A DNA stretch of 64,000 bases from Paractinoplanes ovalisporus (lineage in GTDB: Bacteria; Actinomycetota; Actinomycetes; Mycobacteriales; Micromonosporaceae), in NCBI RefSeq assembly GCF_016834655.1, contig NZ_JAENHP010000007.1, positions 186,001-250,000 of the forward strand, read 5' to 3'. The translations under genes and the position numbers were made by a program. Under the pieces are notes generated by a model. The model did no database searches. It saw nothing but the letters and a program-made list of their open reading frames with translations, and had not been told where the DNA came from. Positions 15,731 through 24,234 of the stretch are shown piece by piece (the first letter of the stretch is position 1; each line of letters starts with the position of its first letter).

Positions 15731-16632
15731 GGATCATCTATCTGGACGAGCCGACGTACTTCCCCGAGCCGTGGCGCCGCCGGTTCGAACGGCTCGGGGA
15801 GCTCGAGGTCTTCACCGACCGGCCCGACGCCGGCACCGCCGTCGACCGGCTCTCCGCCAGCGACATCGCGATCGTCGAGTGGACCCATCTGCCGGCCGGG
15901 GTGTTCGAGCGGGTGCGCCGGCTGCGGCATCTGGCCCTGGTCACCACCGGCTACGACTTCGTCGATCTGGACGCGGCCCGCTCGGCCGGGATCGCCGTCA
16001 GCCACTGCCCGGCCTACGCCGCCCAGGCGACCGCCGAGCACGTCTTCGCGCTGCTGCTCGCGGTGACCCGCCGGTTGCGCGCGGCCGACGAAGCCGTGCG
16101 GGCGGGCGCCGGCCACCTCTACCCGCCGTTCCTCGGCATGGAGCTGGCCGGGCGGACCCTGGGCCTGATCGGCAAAGGGCGGATCGCCCGCTCGGTGGCG
16201 CGCATCGCGGACGGCTTCGGCATGACTGTGCTCTCGACCGACAGCGTGGGCCAACCGGTCTCCCTGACCGAGGTGCTGCGCCGCAGCGACGTCGTCTCGG
16301 TGCACGTGCCCTTCGGTCCGGCCACCCGCCACCTGCTCGACGCCGGCCGGCTCGCGCTGCTCCGCGACGAAGCCATCCTGATCAACACCTGCCGGGGCGG
16401 GATCATCGACCAGGCGGCCCTCGCGCGCATGCTGGCCGACGGGCGTCTGGCCGGGGCGGGTCTGGACGACCTGTCGGCCGAGGCGGCCGATGACATCCGG
16501 GGTCTCGACAACGTCGTGCTCAGCCCGGGCACCGCCTGGTACACGGGAACGGCCCGGGAGGCCAACCTGGTCGAGCTGCACGACAACCTGACGAGCTATC
16601 TGGACGGCCGCCCGATCAACATCCTCAATTGA
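15727..16632 (+). CDS. NAD-dependent D-2-hydroxyacid dehydrogenase-like reductase lacking catalytic His
   Basis: 301 residues. Rossmann motif GKGRIA (149-154) with an acidic residue after strand 2 (LSTDS), so NAD(H) is favoured. Catalytic Arg223 (INTCRGG) and Glu252 are kept, but the usual His of the T-P-H-I-A motif is Gly268 (LSPGTAWYT). Loss of that proton donor argues against simple keto-acid reduction and fits imine reduction, as by the reductase partner (Ind5) of the arginine oxidase Ind4. The TTG start shares bases with the stop of the oxidase gene (TTGA), the tightest possible coupling. The operon ends with a hairpin just downstream. Confidence 0.82.
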   Translation: MRIIYLDEPTYFPEPWRRRFERLGELEVFTDRPDAGTAVDRLSASDIAIVEWTHLPAGVFERVRRLRHLALVTTGYDFVDLDAARSAGIAVSHCPAYAAQATAEHVFALLLAVTRRLRAADEAVRAGAGHLYPPFLGMELAGRTLGLIGKGRIARSVARIADGFGMTVLSTDSVGQPVSLTEVLRRSDVVSVHVPFGPATRHLLDAGRLALLRDEAILINTCRGGIIDQAALARMLADGRLAGAGLDDLSAEAADDIRGLDNVVLSPGTAWYTGTAREANLVELHDNLTSYLDGRPINILN

Positions 16633-16634
16633 CG

Positions 16635-16659
16635 CCGTACGGGCCAAGGTCCCGTACGG
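16635..16659. terminator. Hairpin terminator between convergent genes
   Basis: CCGTACGGG and CCCGTACGG form a perfect 9-bp stem with a 7-base loop, between the reductase stop (16632) and the 3' end of the opposing lipoprotein gene (16678). There is no T-tract on the plus side, as is common for actinobacterial terminators. It could serve both strands. Confidence 0.7.
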
Positions 16660-16677
16660 GAAAGGGGAGCGTGACCG

Positions 16678-17388
16678 TCAGTCGAGAGCCGGCATGGACG
16701 CCTGGCCCTTGTCGGCGATCACGAACGGGGTGTCGATGTCGGGGGTGCCCTCGCCGATCGAGACGGCGGCCACGCCCGTGCCCGTGTGGGCGATCTCGCC
16801 GGTCGGGTCCTGGATGATGTAAGTGGTGGTGCCGGTGTAGATGGTGTACGTGGGTTTGCCGTTCGACTCGCCGGTCTGGCGGAAACGGAACTTCTGGTCG
16901 GCGGCGGACGCGTCGCACGAGGCGGTCTTCACCGGGGCGGGCTTCTGGCCGGCGCCGAGCTTGGCCGACAGGCAGAACGGCTCGGCCCCGTCTCGCAGCT
17001 TGGCCGTCTGGATCCAGTACTGGTCGCCGCCGGGAGTGAGCGGCTTGATCACGAACAGGTCCTTGTCGCCGAACTTCTCGGACAGGCCGATCTTGCCGTC
17101 CGGCACCACGCCGAGCGTGGCCTCGCTGTTCTTCGGCAGCAGGTGGACCTGACGGGTGCCGCTGAAGACGCCGCCCTTCGTGCCCGACGACGAGGACGAA
17201 GCCGACGGTGACGGTGACGGCGAGGACGACGACGGGGACGCGGAGGGCGAGGAACCCAGGGTGGCCGTGGCCGGTGGGGTCGCGGAGGGACCGGGAGCGG
17301 CCGACTCGGTGTCGTTGGCGCAGGCCGTGGTCAGCATCAGGCCGGACAGCACGACGGCGGCGGGAACGATCCGGGAAACGGTACGCAC
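16678..17388 (-). CDS. Secreted lipoprotein with Ser/Pro-rich linker
   Basis: 236 residues from GTG 17388, with GAGGAG eight bases upstream. Signal peptide to about residue 23 ends in a relaxed lipobox (LTTAC). A low-complexity Ser/Pro/Ala linker of about 40 residues leads to a C-terminal domain of about 160 residues with a possible disulfide pair. That domain has repeated Q-x-W/F-type strands (QYWIQTAKL, DQKFRFRQTG), faintly like a beta-trefoil. It is probably an exposed membrane-anchored protein of unknown function. It is the last gene before the terminator and faces the reductase operon. Confidence 0.72.
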   Translation of the reverse strand: MRTVSRIVPAAVVLSGLMLTTACANDTESAAPGPSATPPATATLGSSPSASPSSSSPSPSPSASSSSSGTKGGVFSGTRQVHLLPKNSEATLGVVPDGKIGLSEKFGDKDLFVIKPLTPGGDQYWIQTAKLRDGAEPFCLSAKLGAGQKPAPVKTASCDASAADQKFRFRQTGESNGKPTYTIYTGTTTYIIQDPTGEIAHTGTGVAAVSIGEGTPDIDTPFVIADKGQASMPALD

Positions 17389-17484
17389 GGGAGCTCTCCT
17401 CAACAGGTGGGGTTGCCTTGTCGAGGTGCAGCTTTCCGGACATTCCGGCGCGGGAACCGGCCCGGAATGGGACGTGGCATCAAC

Positions 17485-17514
17485 AGGGGAGACCCGGCGA
17501 TCGCGGTCTCCCCT
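17485..17514 (-). terminator. Hairpin terminator after DUF574 methyltransferase gene
   Basis: AGGGGAGACC and GGTCTCCCCT make a perfect 10-bp GC-rich stem with a 10-base loop, 15 bases past the end of the minus-strand methyltransferase gene. Confidence 0.75.
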
Positions 17515-17529
17515 GAAACAGGCCTCGGG

Positions 17530-18324
17530 TCAGAGGGGCTTGCGGCCGACCGCGCCGTACGCCTCGATCTCTTCGATGCCGTCGCCGTCGGGACGCCACG
17601 AGCTGATCTGGGTGAGGCCGGGCTCGACCAGTTCGAGGCCCTCGAAGACCGTGGACAGCTCGGCCGGGCTGCGCAGGATGTAGGGCACGCCGCCGGCCTG
17701 GGCCAGCCGCTCGGCGCCCTCGACGACCGCCTGGGACGTGTCGGTGCCGTCCCAGAAGACCAGGAAGCTGCCCGCGGGCATGCGGGACATGACGGTGTCG
17801 ACGATCGAGCGGATCACCGCGAGGTCGGGCTCGTAACCCATGACGCCCATGAACATGACGGCCACCGGCTCGTCGAAGTTGAGCGCGCCCTCGGCCTCGG
17901 CCAGGATCTTCTCGGGGTCGTGGTAGTCGGCGTGGACGTACGTGGTGACGCCCTCGCTCGTCGTGCCGACCAGCAGGGCCCGGGCGTAGGCGAGCACCAT
18001 CGGGTCGTTGTCGACGTAGACGATCTTGGCCTCGGGGGCGATGCCCTGGGCCACCTCGTGAGTGTTCTGCATGGTCGGCAGGCCGGTGCCGATGTCGAGG
18101 AACTGGCGCACACCCGCCTCGGCGGCGAGATAGCGGACGACCCGGATGAGGAACTTGCGCGACTGGCGCGCCATCACCACGATCTCGGGGTAAACCTGGG
18201 CCACGGCGTCACCGGCGGCGCGGTCGGCGGCGAAGTTGTCTTTCCCGCCCATCCAGTAGTTCCACATGCGTGCCGCGTGGGGCACGTCGGGCTGCAGCTC
18301 GGCGGGGGCCTCTTGGTCCGTCAT
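17530..18324 (-). CDS. DUF574 (Methyltransf_19) SAM-dependent methyltransferase
   Basis: 264 residues from ATG 18324. The N-terminal family signature ARMWNYWMGGKDNFAADRA is followed by the SAM-binding loop FLDIGTGLPT (about 75-84) and the acidic ribose ligand in IVYVDNDP. The C-terminus EAYGAVGRKPL is also family-typical. These proteins are abundant in actinomycetes; substrates are unknown and they usually sit next to XRE-DUF5753 regulators, as here (53 bp downstream of one). A second, decayed copy lies on the far side of the regulator gene. Confidence 0.88.
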   Translation of the reverse strand: MTDQEAPAELQPDVPHAARMWNYWMGGKDNFAADRAAGDAVAQVYPEIVVMARQSRKFLIRVVRYLAAEAGVRQFLDIGTGLPTMQNTHEVAQGIAPEAKIVYVDNDPMVLAYARALLVGTTSEGVTTYVHADYHDPEKILAEAEGALNFDEPVAVMFMGVMGYEPDLAVIRSIVDTVMSRMPAGSFLVFWDGTDTSQAVVEGAERLAQAGGVPYILRSPAELSTVFEGLELVEPGLTQISSWRPDGDGIEEIEAYGAVGRKPL

Positions 18325-18377
18325 GGGGACGTTTCTATCGGCCCGGAATGCGTTGCGCAAGCGCCCATTGTGGATAT

Positions 18378-19253
18378 TCAGGAACGGTCCAGATCGGCGA
18401 TGACGCCTTTCAATATGTCGGGGGTGCGCGCGGGCGGGGCGGCCTCGATGATGAGCCGGCCGAAGGCGGCCGCGTAGTCGTCCACGTCCTCGCGTTTGTC
18501 CAGGTAGAGGGCGCTGGTCAGGTGCTCGATGTAGACGACGTCGTCCAGTTCCTCGTGCGGGAAGCGCAGAATGCTGAACGCGCCCCCGGCCGCGGCGTGG
18601 CCGCCCGAGTCGAACGGGATCACCTGTAGCCGGACGTTCGGGTCATCGCACGCCTCGAGCAGGGCGACGATCTGTTCCCGCAGCACCTCGCGCCCGCCGA
18701 TCAGCCGGCGCAGCACCGCTTCGTCCAGAACCGCCCAGAACGTCGGCGAGTCGGGCCGGGCCAGGGTCTCCTTGCGCCGCATCCGCAGCTTGGCCAGCCG
18801 TTCGACCTCGTGCTTGCTCGGGTTGGTGTGCGCGAGGCGGATCACCGCACTCGCGTACGCCTCGGTCTGCAGCAGCCCGGGGACGAACTGGATCTCGTAC
18901 GTGCGGATCAGCTCGGCCGCCTGCTCGAGGTCGAGGTAGCTGTGGAACCAGCTCTCCAGCACGTCGCCGTAGGACTGCCACCAGCTCGGCGAGTTGGCCG
19001 CCTTGGTCAGCTCCAGGAGGCGTTCGTGCTCGGCCCGGTCGTCGACGCCGTAGAGCAGGAGCAGGTCGGTGACGTCGCGGGCCTTGAAGCCGACCCGGCC
19101 CAGCTCCATCCGGCTGATCTTGGATTCGGACGCCCGGATGCGGTAGCCGGCGGCCTCCCGGCTCACCCCGGCGGCGAGGCGCAACTCGCGCAGGCGTCCA
19201 CCCAGCTGGAGCCGACGCACGGTCGACCCGCCGCTGTCCCCACGCCCGGTCAT
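18378..19253 (-). CDS. XRE-family regulator with DUF5753 domain
   Basis: 291 residues. Helix-turn-helix at about residues 16-70 (LRELRLAAGVSREAAGYRI, then SESKISRMELGR), followed by the DUF5753 domain (about 95-280; YEIQFVPGLLQTEAYASAVI is its signature). This architecture is usual in actinomycetes and often pairs with DUF397 or DUF574 genes. It lies 53 bp upstream of the intact DUF574 gene and 33 bp downstream of the decayed one, so all three were probably one unit. Confidence 0.9.
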   Translation of the reverse strand: MTGRGDSGGSTVRRLQLGGRLRELRLAAGVSREAAGYRIRASESKISRMELGRVGFKARDVTDLLLLYGVDDRAEHERLLELTKAANSPSWWQSYGDVLESWFHSYLDLEQAAELIRTYEIQFVPGLLQTEAYASAVIRLAHTNPSKHEVERLAKLRMRRKETLARPDSPTFWAVLDEAVLRRLIGGREVLREQIVALLEACDDPNVRLQVIPFDSGGHAAAGGAFSILRFPHEELDDVVYIEHLTSALYLDKREDVDDYAAAFGRLIIEAAPPARTPDILKGVIADLDRS

Positions 19254-19286
19254 GATGATCTGCTTATCAAAGAGGTGGCCGGTCCG

Positions 19287-19436
19287 CTACGGCTTGCGCC
19301 CGACGGCGCCGTACACGTCGCCGGTCGCGCGCACGGCACGGTCGGCGGCGACGTTGTCGGTGCCACCGAGCAGGTGGTTCCAGACTCGGGCCGTCTCCGG
19401 CACATTCGTGTCCAGCCTGGCCAGATCCTCTGTCAC
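19287..19436 (-). pseudogene. DUF574 methyltransferase with its core deleted
   Basis: 49 codons from GTG 19436 (GAGG upstream). The protein joins the family N-terminus (NVPETARVWNHLLGGTDN, then VAADRAVRATGDV) directly to the family C-terminus (YGAVGRKP) and a TAG stop. The roughly 200 residues between, including the SAM-binding loop, are gone without a frame change. The intact paralogue at 17530-18324 shows both ends in the same order. Start, ribosome site and stop survive, so a tiny peptide may still be made, but it cannot be a methyltransferase. Confidence 0.75.
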
Positions 19437-19754
19437 GCGAACATCCTCACCTCGGTGGACCCCAGCGTCCAGTGTGGATCCTCTACGTTCGACGATCGCG
19501 ATCATACCGAGCGTCGGGCACGGACAGTACCGCACCCGGCGTTGCTTCGCGCCTACTCTCCGGATGATTCTTCCAGCGGAACGGCCGGTGGCGTGGGAAA
19601 AGCCGGACGTTTACGACGATCTGGTCCCGGCTTCGACGTCCCCACTTGGCGGGTTCGGTCGCGCTTCCGTCCGCAGGGCTACCCGGTGCGTCCGGCCGGT
19701 CGGCTCGGTCGCGCTCTCGGCGGGTCGGGTCAGTCATGCCCTCGGCCGGTCGGA
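19437..19754. other. Intergenic region with no gene recognised
   Basis: I see no supported gene or RNA here. CGGTCGG/GGTCGGG-type words recur between 19640 and 19760 (the GGTCGG cluster just past the stop of the minus-strand gene at 19755), which may be another worn gene-end repeat, too degenerate to define units. Confidence 0.4.
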
Positions 19755-20462
19755 TCATTCGTGGGGGAGCAGGTGGCGCCAGGCCGCGGCGACATAGTGG
19801 CCCGGTGACGTGCGATAGGCCGTCAGTTCAGACCTCAGATTCCCCCGTACGGCCTGAGCCCGCGCCCCGGGCACACGGCGCTCGATCCGGTCGGGCACCG
19901 GGATGCCGGCCGGCCACGGAACGGCGTCGTCCGGAGCGAAGTCGAGTCGGACGGCGGCCAGCAGAACGGCGTTGGGCCGCCAGGGCTCGCCGCCCCGCAG
20001 CACGTGACGTCGCAGCTCCTGCACGTGGGCGGCCAGTTCGTGGAGCGCGTCGGGGTAGGCGTGCGCGGGGTCGCCGTCGCCCCAGTCGTCGAGCTCGGCC
20101 GTGAGGTAGGTGCCGTCGTCATCCCGTACGCGCAAACGGTCTTCGGGTTGATCGCGGCCCGGTGGCTTGGACCGGTCGCGCTCGGTGTGACGGGGATTGC
20201 GCAGCACGGCGACGGTGTGGGCACGCAGCGACTCGGCCTGGCGGGCCCGCAGGGGAAAGCTGGCGGTGGCGTCGGCGTACGCGGTGCCGTCGTCGTAGAC
20301 CGCCAGCGGCGGCGGGGTCTGGACGAGCTCGCCCGGGAAGAAGAACCCGGTCGGCCGGGCCCATTCGAAGATCGGCCACCGTACGGCGGCCCGCGCCGCC
20401 ACTCCGGTGAGCCCGACAACGGCGGCCGCCCCGCCCGCGACCAGAAACGCCCTACGGTCCAT
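19755..20462 (-). CDS. Tat-exported protein of unknown function
   Basis: 235 residues. The N-terminus MDRRAFLVAGGAAAVVGLTG with cleavage near ARA (about 25) is a twin-arginine-type signal (RRAF). The mature part is acidic and Arg-rich with no recognised domain; PTGFFFPGELVQTPPPLAVYD resembles a conserved start of such exported proteins. It stands alone; the upstream side holds the short tandem repeat at 20535. Export is likely; function not assigned. Confidence 0.62.
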   Translation of the reverse strand: MDRRAFLVAGGAAAVVGLTGVAARAAVRWPIFEWARPTGFFFPGELVQTPPPLAVYDDGTAYADATASFPLRARQAESLRAHTVAVLRNPRHTERDRSKPPGRDQPEDRLRVRDDDGTYLTAELDDWGDGDPAHAYPDALHELAAHVQELRRHVLRGGEPWRPNAVLLAAVRLDFAPDDAVPWPAGIPVPDRIERRVPGARAQAVRGNLRSELTAYRTSPGHYVAAAWRHLLPHE

Positions 20463-20534
20463 GATTGGCTACTTTAATTGGACAAAAGCCCCAGGAATGG
20501 TGTTTCGCGAAACCGGCATCCACGTGATGGTGGA

Positions 20535-20605
20535 TGTTCGTGTTGCGCGTGGTGGTGGCTGTTCGTGTTGCGCGTGGTGGTGGCTGTTCGTGTTGCGCGC
20601 GGTCG
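20535..20605. repeat. 25-bp tandem repeat, about 2.8 copies
   Basis: Units begin TGTTCGTGTTGCGCGTGG. Copies at 20535-20559 and 20560-20584 are identical, and a third (20585 on) diverges after 15 bases. It lies in the divergent space between the Tat-exported protein and the MBL hydrolase genes. The 250-bp space holds nothing else I can support. Confidence 0.8.
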
Positions 20606-20713
20606 CCGGGCGGCCTCGCTCAGGGCGCGGTCGTCGGCGCCGAGGGCCGTGGCGTTGAACGGGATGGCGACAGGCGCGAACGTGCGCGATCAAGGTTCGC
20701 GCGATGCGGCAGA

Positions 20714-21412
20714 ATGGCCCGCGTGCGGGAAGTGGTGGACGGTGTCTTCGAGCTGAGCCTCGGGTTTGTCAACATGCACCTGGTCGTGACCGACGACGGC
20801 GTGGTGCTCGTCGACACCGGGCTGCCGCGCAACTCCAAGCGGATCGACCGCGCGCTGCGCGGGCTGCGCAAGCAGATCGGCGACGTGACCGCGGTGCTGC
20901 TCACCCACCACCACTTCGACCACATCGGGAACGTCGCCGACGTTCGCCGCCGGTCGGGAGCGCGGGTGTTCGCGCACGCGGCCGACGCGCCGATCATCAC
21001 CGGGGGGATCCAGGCGCCCGAGCCCAAGGGGCTGGCCAGGCTGGCGACCCGGCTGATCGGCACGGCCGAGCCGACCAAGCTCGACCAGCTGATCACGGGG
21101 GAGGAGTCGGAGCCGCTCGACGGCTTCACCGCCCTGCACACGCCGGGGCACACCCGGGGGCACGTGTCGTTCCTGCTCGACCGGGCCGGCGGCATCCTCT
21201 TCGCGGGTGACACGGCCTCGGGCACGCGCGACGGCAAGGTGACCTCGGGGCCGACGCAGGTCTCGATCGACGCCGCCGAGCAGGGGCGCAGCCTGGCCAA
21301 GCTGGCCACCTACGAGTTCGAGCACGCCGTCTTCGGGCACGGGCGGGCCGTCTCGGGGCACGCGGTGGAACGCTTCCGCGAGTACGCCGGCAACGGCCCG
21401 GGCGCTTCCTGA
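20714..21412 (+). CDS. MBL-fold metallo-hydrolase
   Basis: 232 residues from ATG 20714, matching the usual N-terminus VDGVFELSLGFVNMHLV. The zinc-binding motif THHHFDH is at about residues 61-67, with later ligands in HTPGHTRGH and AGDTASG, so both metal sites look complete. The family includes glyoxalase II, lactonases and other hydrolases; no signal peptide, so probably cytoplasmic. Open sequence upstream of the chosen start crosses the tandem repeat and is unlikely to be coding. Substrate unknown. Confidence 0.85.
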   Translation: MARVREVVDGVFELSLGFVNMHLVVTDDGVVLVDTGLPRNSKRIDRALRGLRKQIGDVTAVLLTHHHFDHIGNVADVRRRSGARVFAHAADAPIITGGIQAPEPKGLARLATRLIGTAEPTKLDQLITGEESEPLDGFTALHTPGHTRGHVSFLLDRAGGILFAGDTASGTRDGKVTSGPTQVSIDAAEQGRSLAKLATYEFEHAVFGHGRAVSGHAVERFREYAGNGPGAS

Positions 21413-21514
21413 ACGCCGGCGCGCGCGATCGAGTCACCGCGCTCGCGCAATGGAAAACCGGCGAGCGGCCAGAAGCGGGCTCCGGCGCGTGGAGTGGCCG
21501 AAAGGTGGCCGGCC

Positions 21515-21940
21515 CTAGACGAGGTGGTGGATGCCCAGCGTGAAGGACGGGCGACGGCCGTCGCGCAGGGTCAGCAACTCGCGGATCTCGGGGTGGGGCA
21601 TCTCGGCCGCCCCGGCGCCGGAAATCGGGCGTGGGCGCCGCGGCTCGGCCCGGCCGCCGCTGCCGCCACGGCCGGGGTAGACATAGAGGCCGTGCGCCGG
21701 GTCGGGCACCGCGTCGAGCGCGGCCGAGACCAGCGGCAGGGCACGATAGGCCGTCCAGGCCTCATCGGTGTGGAAGGCGATCTCGAAGAGCACGCCCCAC
21801 TGATGGACGGTCCATTCCCAGCGGTACGCGCCGTTGGTGATCGCCGCTTCGACGAGGTTGTTTCCGAGCGACTCACGCCACGCACGCGCGGTGCCGCGAG
21901 GACCGTCCAGGACCTCGACCGACCACCAGCGCATCTCCAT
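21515..21940 (-). CDS. Conserved hypothetical protein
   Basis: 141 residues, soluble, with no signal or membrane segment. Start MEMRWWSVEVLDG and the aromatic stretch AYRWEWTVHQWGVLFEIAFH look like a compact alpha/beta domain. The C-terminal half has a Gly/Arg-rich insert. Codon use matches a real gene. I do not recognise the family; nothing nearby suggests a role. Confidence 0.6.
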   Translation of the reverse strand: MEMRWWSVEVLDGPRGTARAWRESLGNNLVEAAITNGAYRWEWTVHQWGVLFEIAFHTDEAWTAYRALPLVSAALDAVPDPAHGLYVYPGRGGSGGRAEPRRPRPISGAGAAEMPHPEIRELLTLRDGRRPSFTLGIHHLV

Positions 21941-22181
21941 GCGTCGACTGTAGAACCGCCGGGGGATCCGCAGGTGTGGTTGCCGAAATCTGGCACATCC
22001 GACCGGAAATGATCAGCTCCAATCGCCGCCTTGAAGGTCCACGAATTGGGGAGGCCGATTTCCGTACGCGTCGGCCGAAAGGATGGTTGCCGCATGTGCA
22101 ACGCGTTCCTAGGTTGATTCTGCCGATATCGGATCGGCTCAGAGAATGATCTCGAACTGGCGCATCTGTCGGGGGGACAGA

Positions 22182-23279
22182 ATGAGAATCACGCATGCGC
22201 TGAAATTGTCCGCGGCCGTGGGGACGGGCGCGCTCATGGTGGTCGCCGGCGTTCCGGCCTACGCCGGTGGTGGTCACGCCGGCAAGGCGCCGATCAGGAC
22301 GGTCACCACCGGGTTGGACGGCCCGTTCGGGCTCGACGTGGTGTCGCCGCACGCGGCACTGGTCGCCGAGTCGGAGAGTGGTGAAGTCACTGCGGTCAAT
22401 CTCCGGTCGGGCGCGCGAACCACGCTGATCTCGAAGATTCCCGGGGCGGCGGGCGTCACCGCTTCCCGGGGGAAGATCTTTGTCGTGCTCGGCGGGCCCA
22501 ATCCGGAGGGGCCGCCTCCGCCGCCCTCGAAATATCCGCCGGCCTCGGTTCTGATGGCCGACCGGAACGGTAAACACGTTCGCGTTGTCGCCGATCTTCT
22601 GAAATACGAGTTGAAGCACAATCCGGACGGTCAGAAACAGTTCGACAAAGCCGGAAAACCGTACGACGCGCTGTCCAACCCGTTCAGCATGACCGCCACC
22701 CGGTGGGGGCTGCTGGTGGCCGACGGTGGCGCCAACGACGTGCTGCGCGTCGACCCGTGGACGGGCAAGGTGTCCACATACTTCGTGCCGCCCAACCCGC
22801 GTACGAAGGAATGTCTGGCCAAGGGTGCGCAGGCGAATCCGGGCACGGTCGGCTGTGACTCGGTGCCGACCGGCATCGCGGTCCGGGGCCCGTACGTCTA
22901 TGTCTCGACCCTAGGCGCCGAGAAGCCGGGCGCGTCGGTGATCTACCAGCTGGACGGACGCACCGGCAAGGTGCTGCGCAAGTACGGCGGGTTCACGTCG
23001 CTCACCGGCGTCGCGGTCAGCCCGCACGGCACGATCTACGCCTCCGAGGTGCTGTTCGGGGCGCCGGCCAGCAATCCGCCGCCCGGGTTCGACCCGTCGA
23101 AGGTGGGCCGCCTGACCCGCATCCGGCACGGGCAGGCCACGCACGCCGCGGTCACCATGCCGACGGGGATCGAGTATGCGAACGGCAAGCTGTACTCGAC
23201 CTCGTGGAGCATCGCCGGCCTGTTCGGCGTCAAGCACGCCGGCCGTCTGGTCGAGGTGGACGAGCGGGCATTCCGCTAG
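22182..23279 (+). CDS. ScyD/ScyE-family secreted protein
   Basis: 365 residues from ATG 22182, with GGGGGGACAG just upstream. A classic signal peptide (MRITHALKLSAAVGTGALMV, cleavage near AYA at about 28) is followed by an NHL/SMP-30-like beta-propeller with the ScyD/ScyE pattern: TGLDGPFGLDV, NPFSMTATRWGLLVADGGAND, VPTGIAVRGPYVYVSTLG, MPTGIEYANGKLYSTSWS. Actinobacterial members are secreted and of unknown function; the name comes from cyanobacterial scytonemin clusters and implies no such pathway here. Confidence 0.88.
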   Translation: MRITHALKLSAAVGTGALMVVAGVPAYAGGGHAGKAPIRTVTTGLDGPFGLDVVSPHAALVAESESGEVTAVNLRSGARTTLISKIPGAAGVTASRGKIFVVLGGPNPEGPPPPPSKYPPASVLMADRNGKHVRVVADLLKYELKHNPDGQKQFDKAGKPYDALSNPFSMTATRWGLLVADGGANDVLRVDPWTGKVSTYFVPPNPRTKECLAKGAQANPGTVGCDSVPTGIAVRGPYVYVSTLGAEKPGASVIYQLDGRTGKVLRKYGGFTSLTGVAVSPHGTIYASEVLFGAPASNPPPGFDPSKVGRLTRIRHGQATHAAVTMPTGIEYANGKLYSTSWSIAGLFGVKHAGRLVEVDERAFR

Positions 23280-23410
23280 AGATCCGCGAGCCGCCGGGGT
23301 GAGGACCAGATCACTCCGGCGGCCGCGTCATCCAAAGCAAAGTTCCTTCCCCGGTACGCTCGGACGCCTCGTCTGAAACAGATCACCCGACGCGTTCCGG
23401 GAGCGACATC

Positions 23411-23731
23411 GTGCAGCCGTACCGCATCTTCCGCATCACGGCCGTGGCCGAGGCGTTCTCGTGGGCGGGGCTGCTCGTCGGCATGTATCTGAAGCGGGTC
23501 GCCGAGGTCACCGACATGGGGGTCTGGTTCTTCGGCCGGCTGCACGGGGCGCTGTTCGTCGCCTACATCGTGGCCGCGCTGTGGGTGGCCCGCACCGAGC
23601 GGTGGTCGCTGCTGCGCACGCTGGTCGGCCTGGCCGCGTCGATCCCGCCGTTCACGTCGCTGATCTTCGAGCGCTGGGTGGCCCGCCGGCGCCCGGCCGA
23701 GCCCGCCGTCGAGCCGTCCGTCGCGGGCTGA
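23411..23731 (+). CDS. DUF3817 membrane protein
   Basis: 106 residues, GTG start. The DUF3817 pattern is clear: FRITAVAEAFSWAGLLVGMY, then WFFGRLHGALFVAYIVAALW, then LLRTLVGLAASIPPFTSLIFE, giving three membrane helices and a charged tail. Function unknown; sometimes seen as a domain of MFS proteins. Its stop codon (TGA at 23729) is the first base triplet of the 40-bp tandem array that follows. Confidence 0.87.
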   Translation: MQPYRIFRITAVAEAFSWAGLLVGMYLKRVAEVTDMGVWFFGRLHGALFVAYIVAALWVARTERWSLLRTLVGLAASIPPFTSLIFERWVARRRPAEPAVEPSVAG

Positions 23732-23928
23732 CGCCAGCCCGTCGGACCGCGTCGCGCTCGTCGCCGGTTGACGGCCACGCGGTGGCCCGTGTCGCGCCCG
23801 TTGCCGGTTGACGCCAGCCCGTCGGACCGCGTCGCGCTCGTCGCCGGTTGACGGCCACGCGGTGGCTCATGTCGCGCCCGTTGCCGGTTGACGGCCACGC
23901 GGTGGCCCGCGTCGCGCCCGTCGTCGGC
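23729..23928. repeat. 40-bp tandem array, five copies, starting at a stop codon
   Basis: Five contiguous 40-bp units begin at 23729, 23769, 23809, 23849 and 23889, each opening with TGACG. Two subtypes: TGACGCCAGCCCGTCGGACC (units 1 and 3, identical over 40 bp) and TGACGGCCACGCGGTGGC (units 2, 4, 5); all share a GTCGCGC..CGT.GCCGG end. The TGA of unit 1 is the stop of the DUF3817 gene. No spacers, so not a CRISPR. Confidence 0.92.
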
Positions 23929-24234
23929 TCAAGTGCTCATCCGTCGCCGCACATTTCGGGAATTTGATTCTTTGTCGTTATCGGCCGGACCGGCGAACAA
24001 TGGCCGGAAAGGCGAATGGCGGCCCGAACGACTAGCCGTGGCCCGAACGGCGAAACGGCCGCCCGGAAAGGCGAGACGACAGCCCGAAACGTGGAAACAC
24101 TACTCCACCGTTCGGATGAACCCGGCCCCATCATTTCAGGGCTGCATTAAACGTCTTGTCGCCGCTCCCGCCCGGCGGCGATCGTCTTTTGGCCGGGTCG
24201 GCCACGAGCCGGGTCGACGCGAGTCCGTCCGTGT

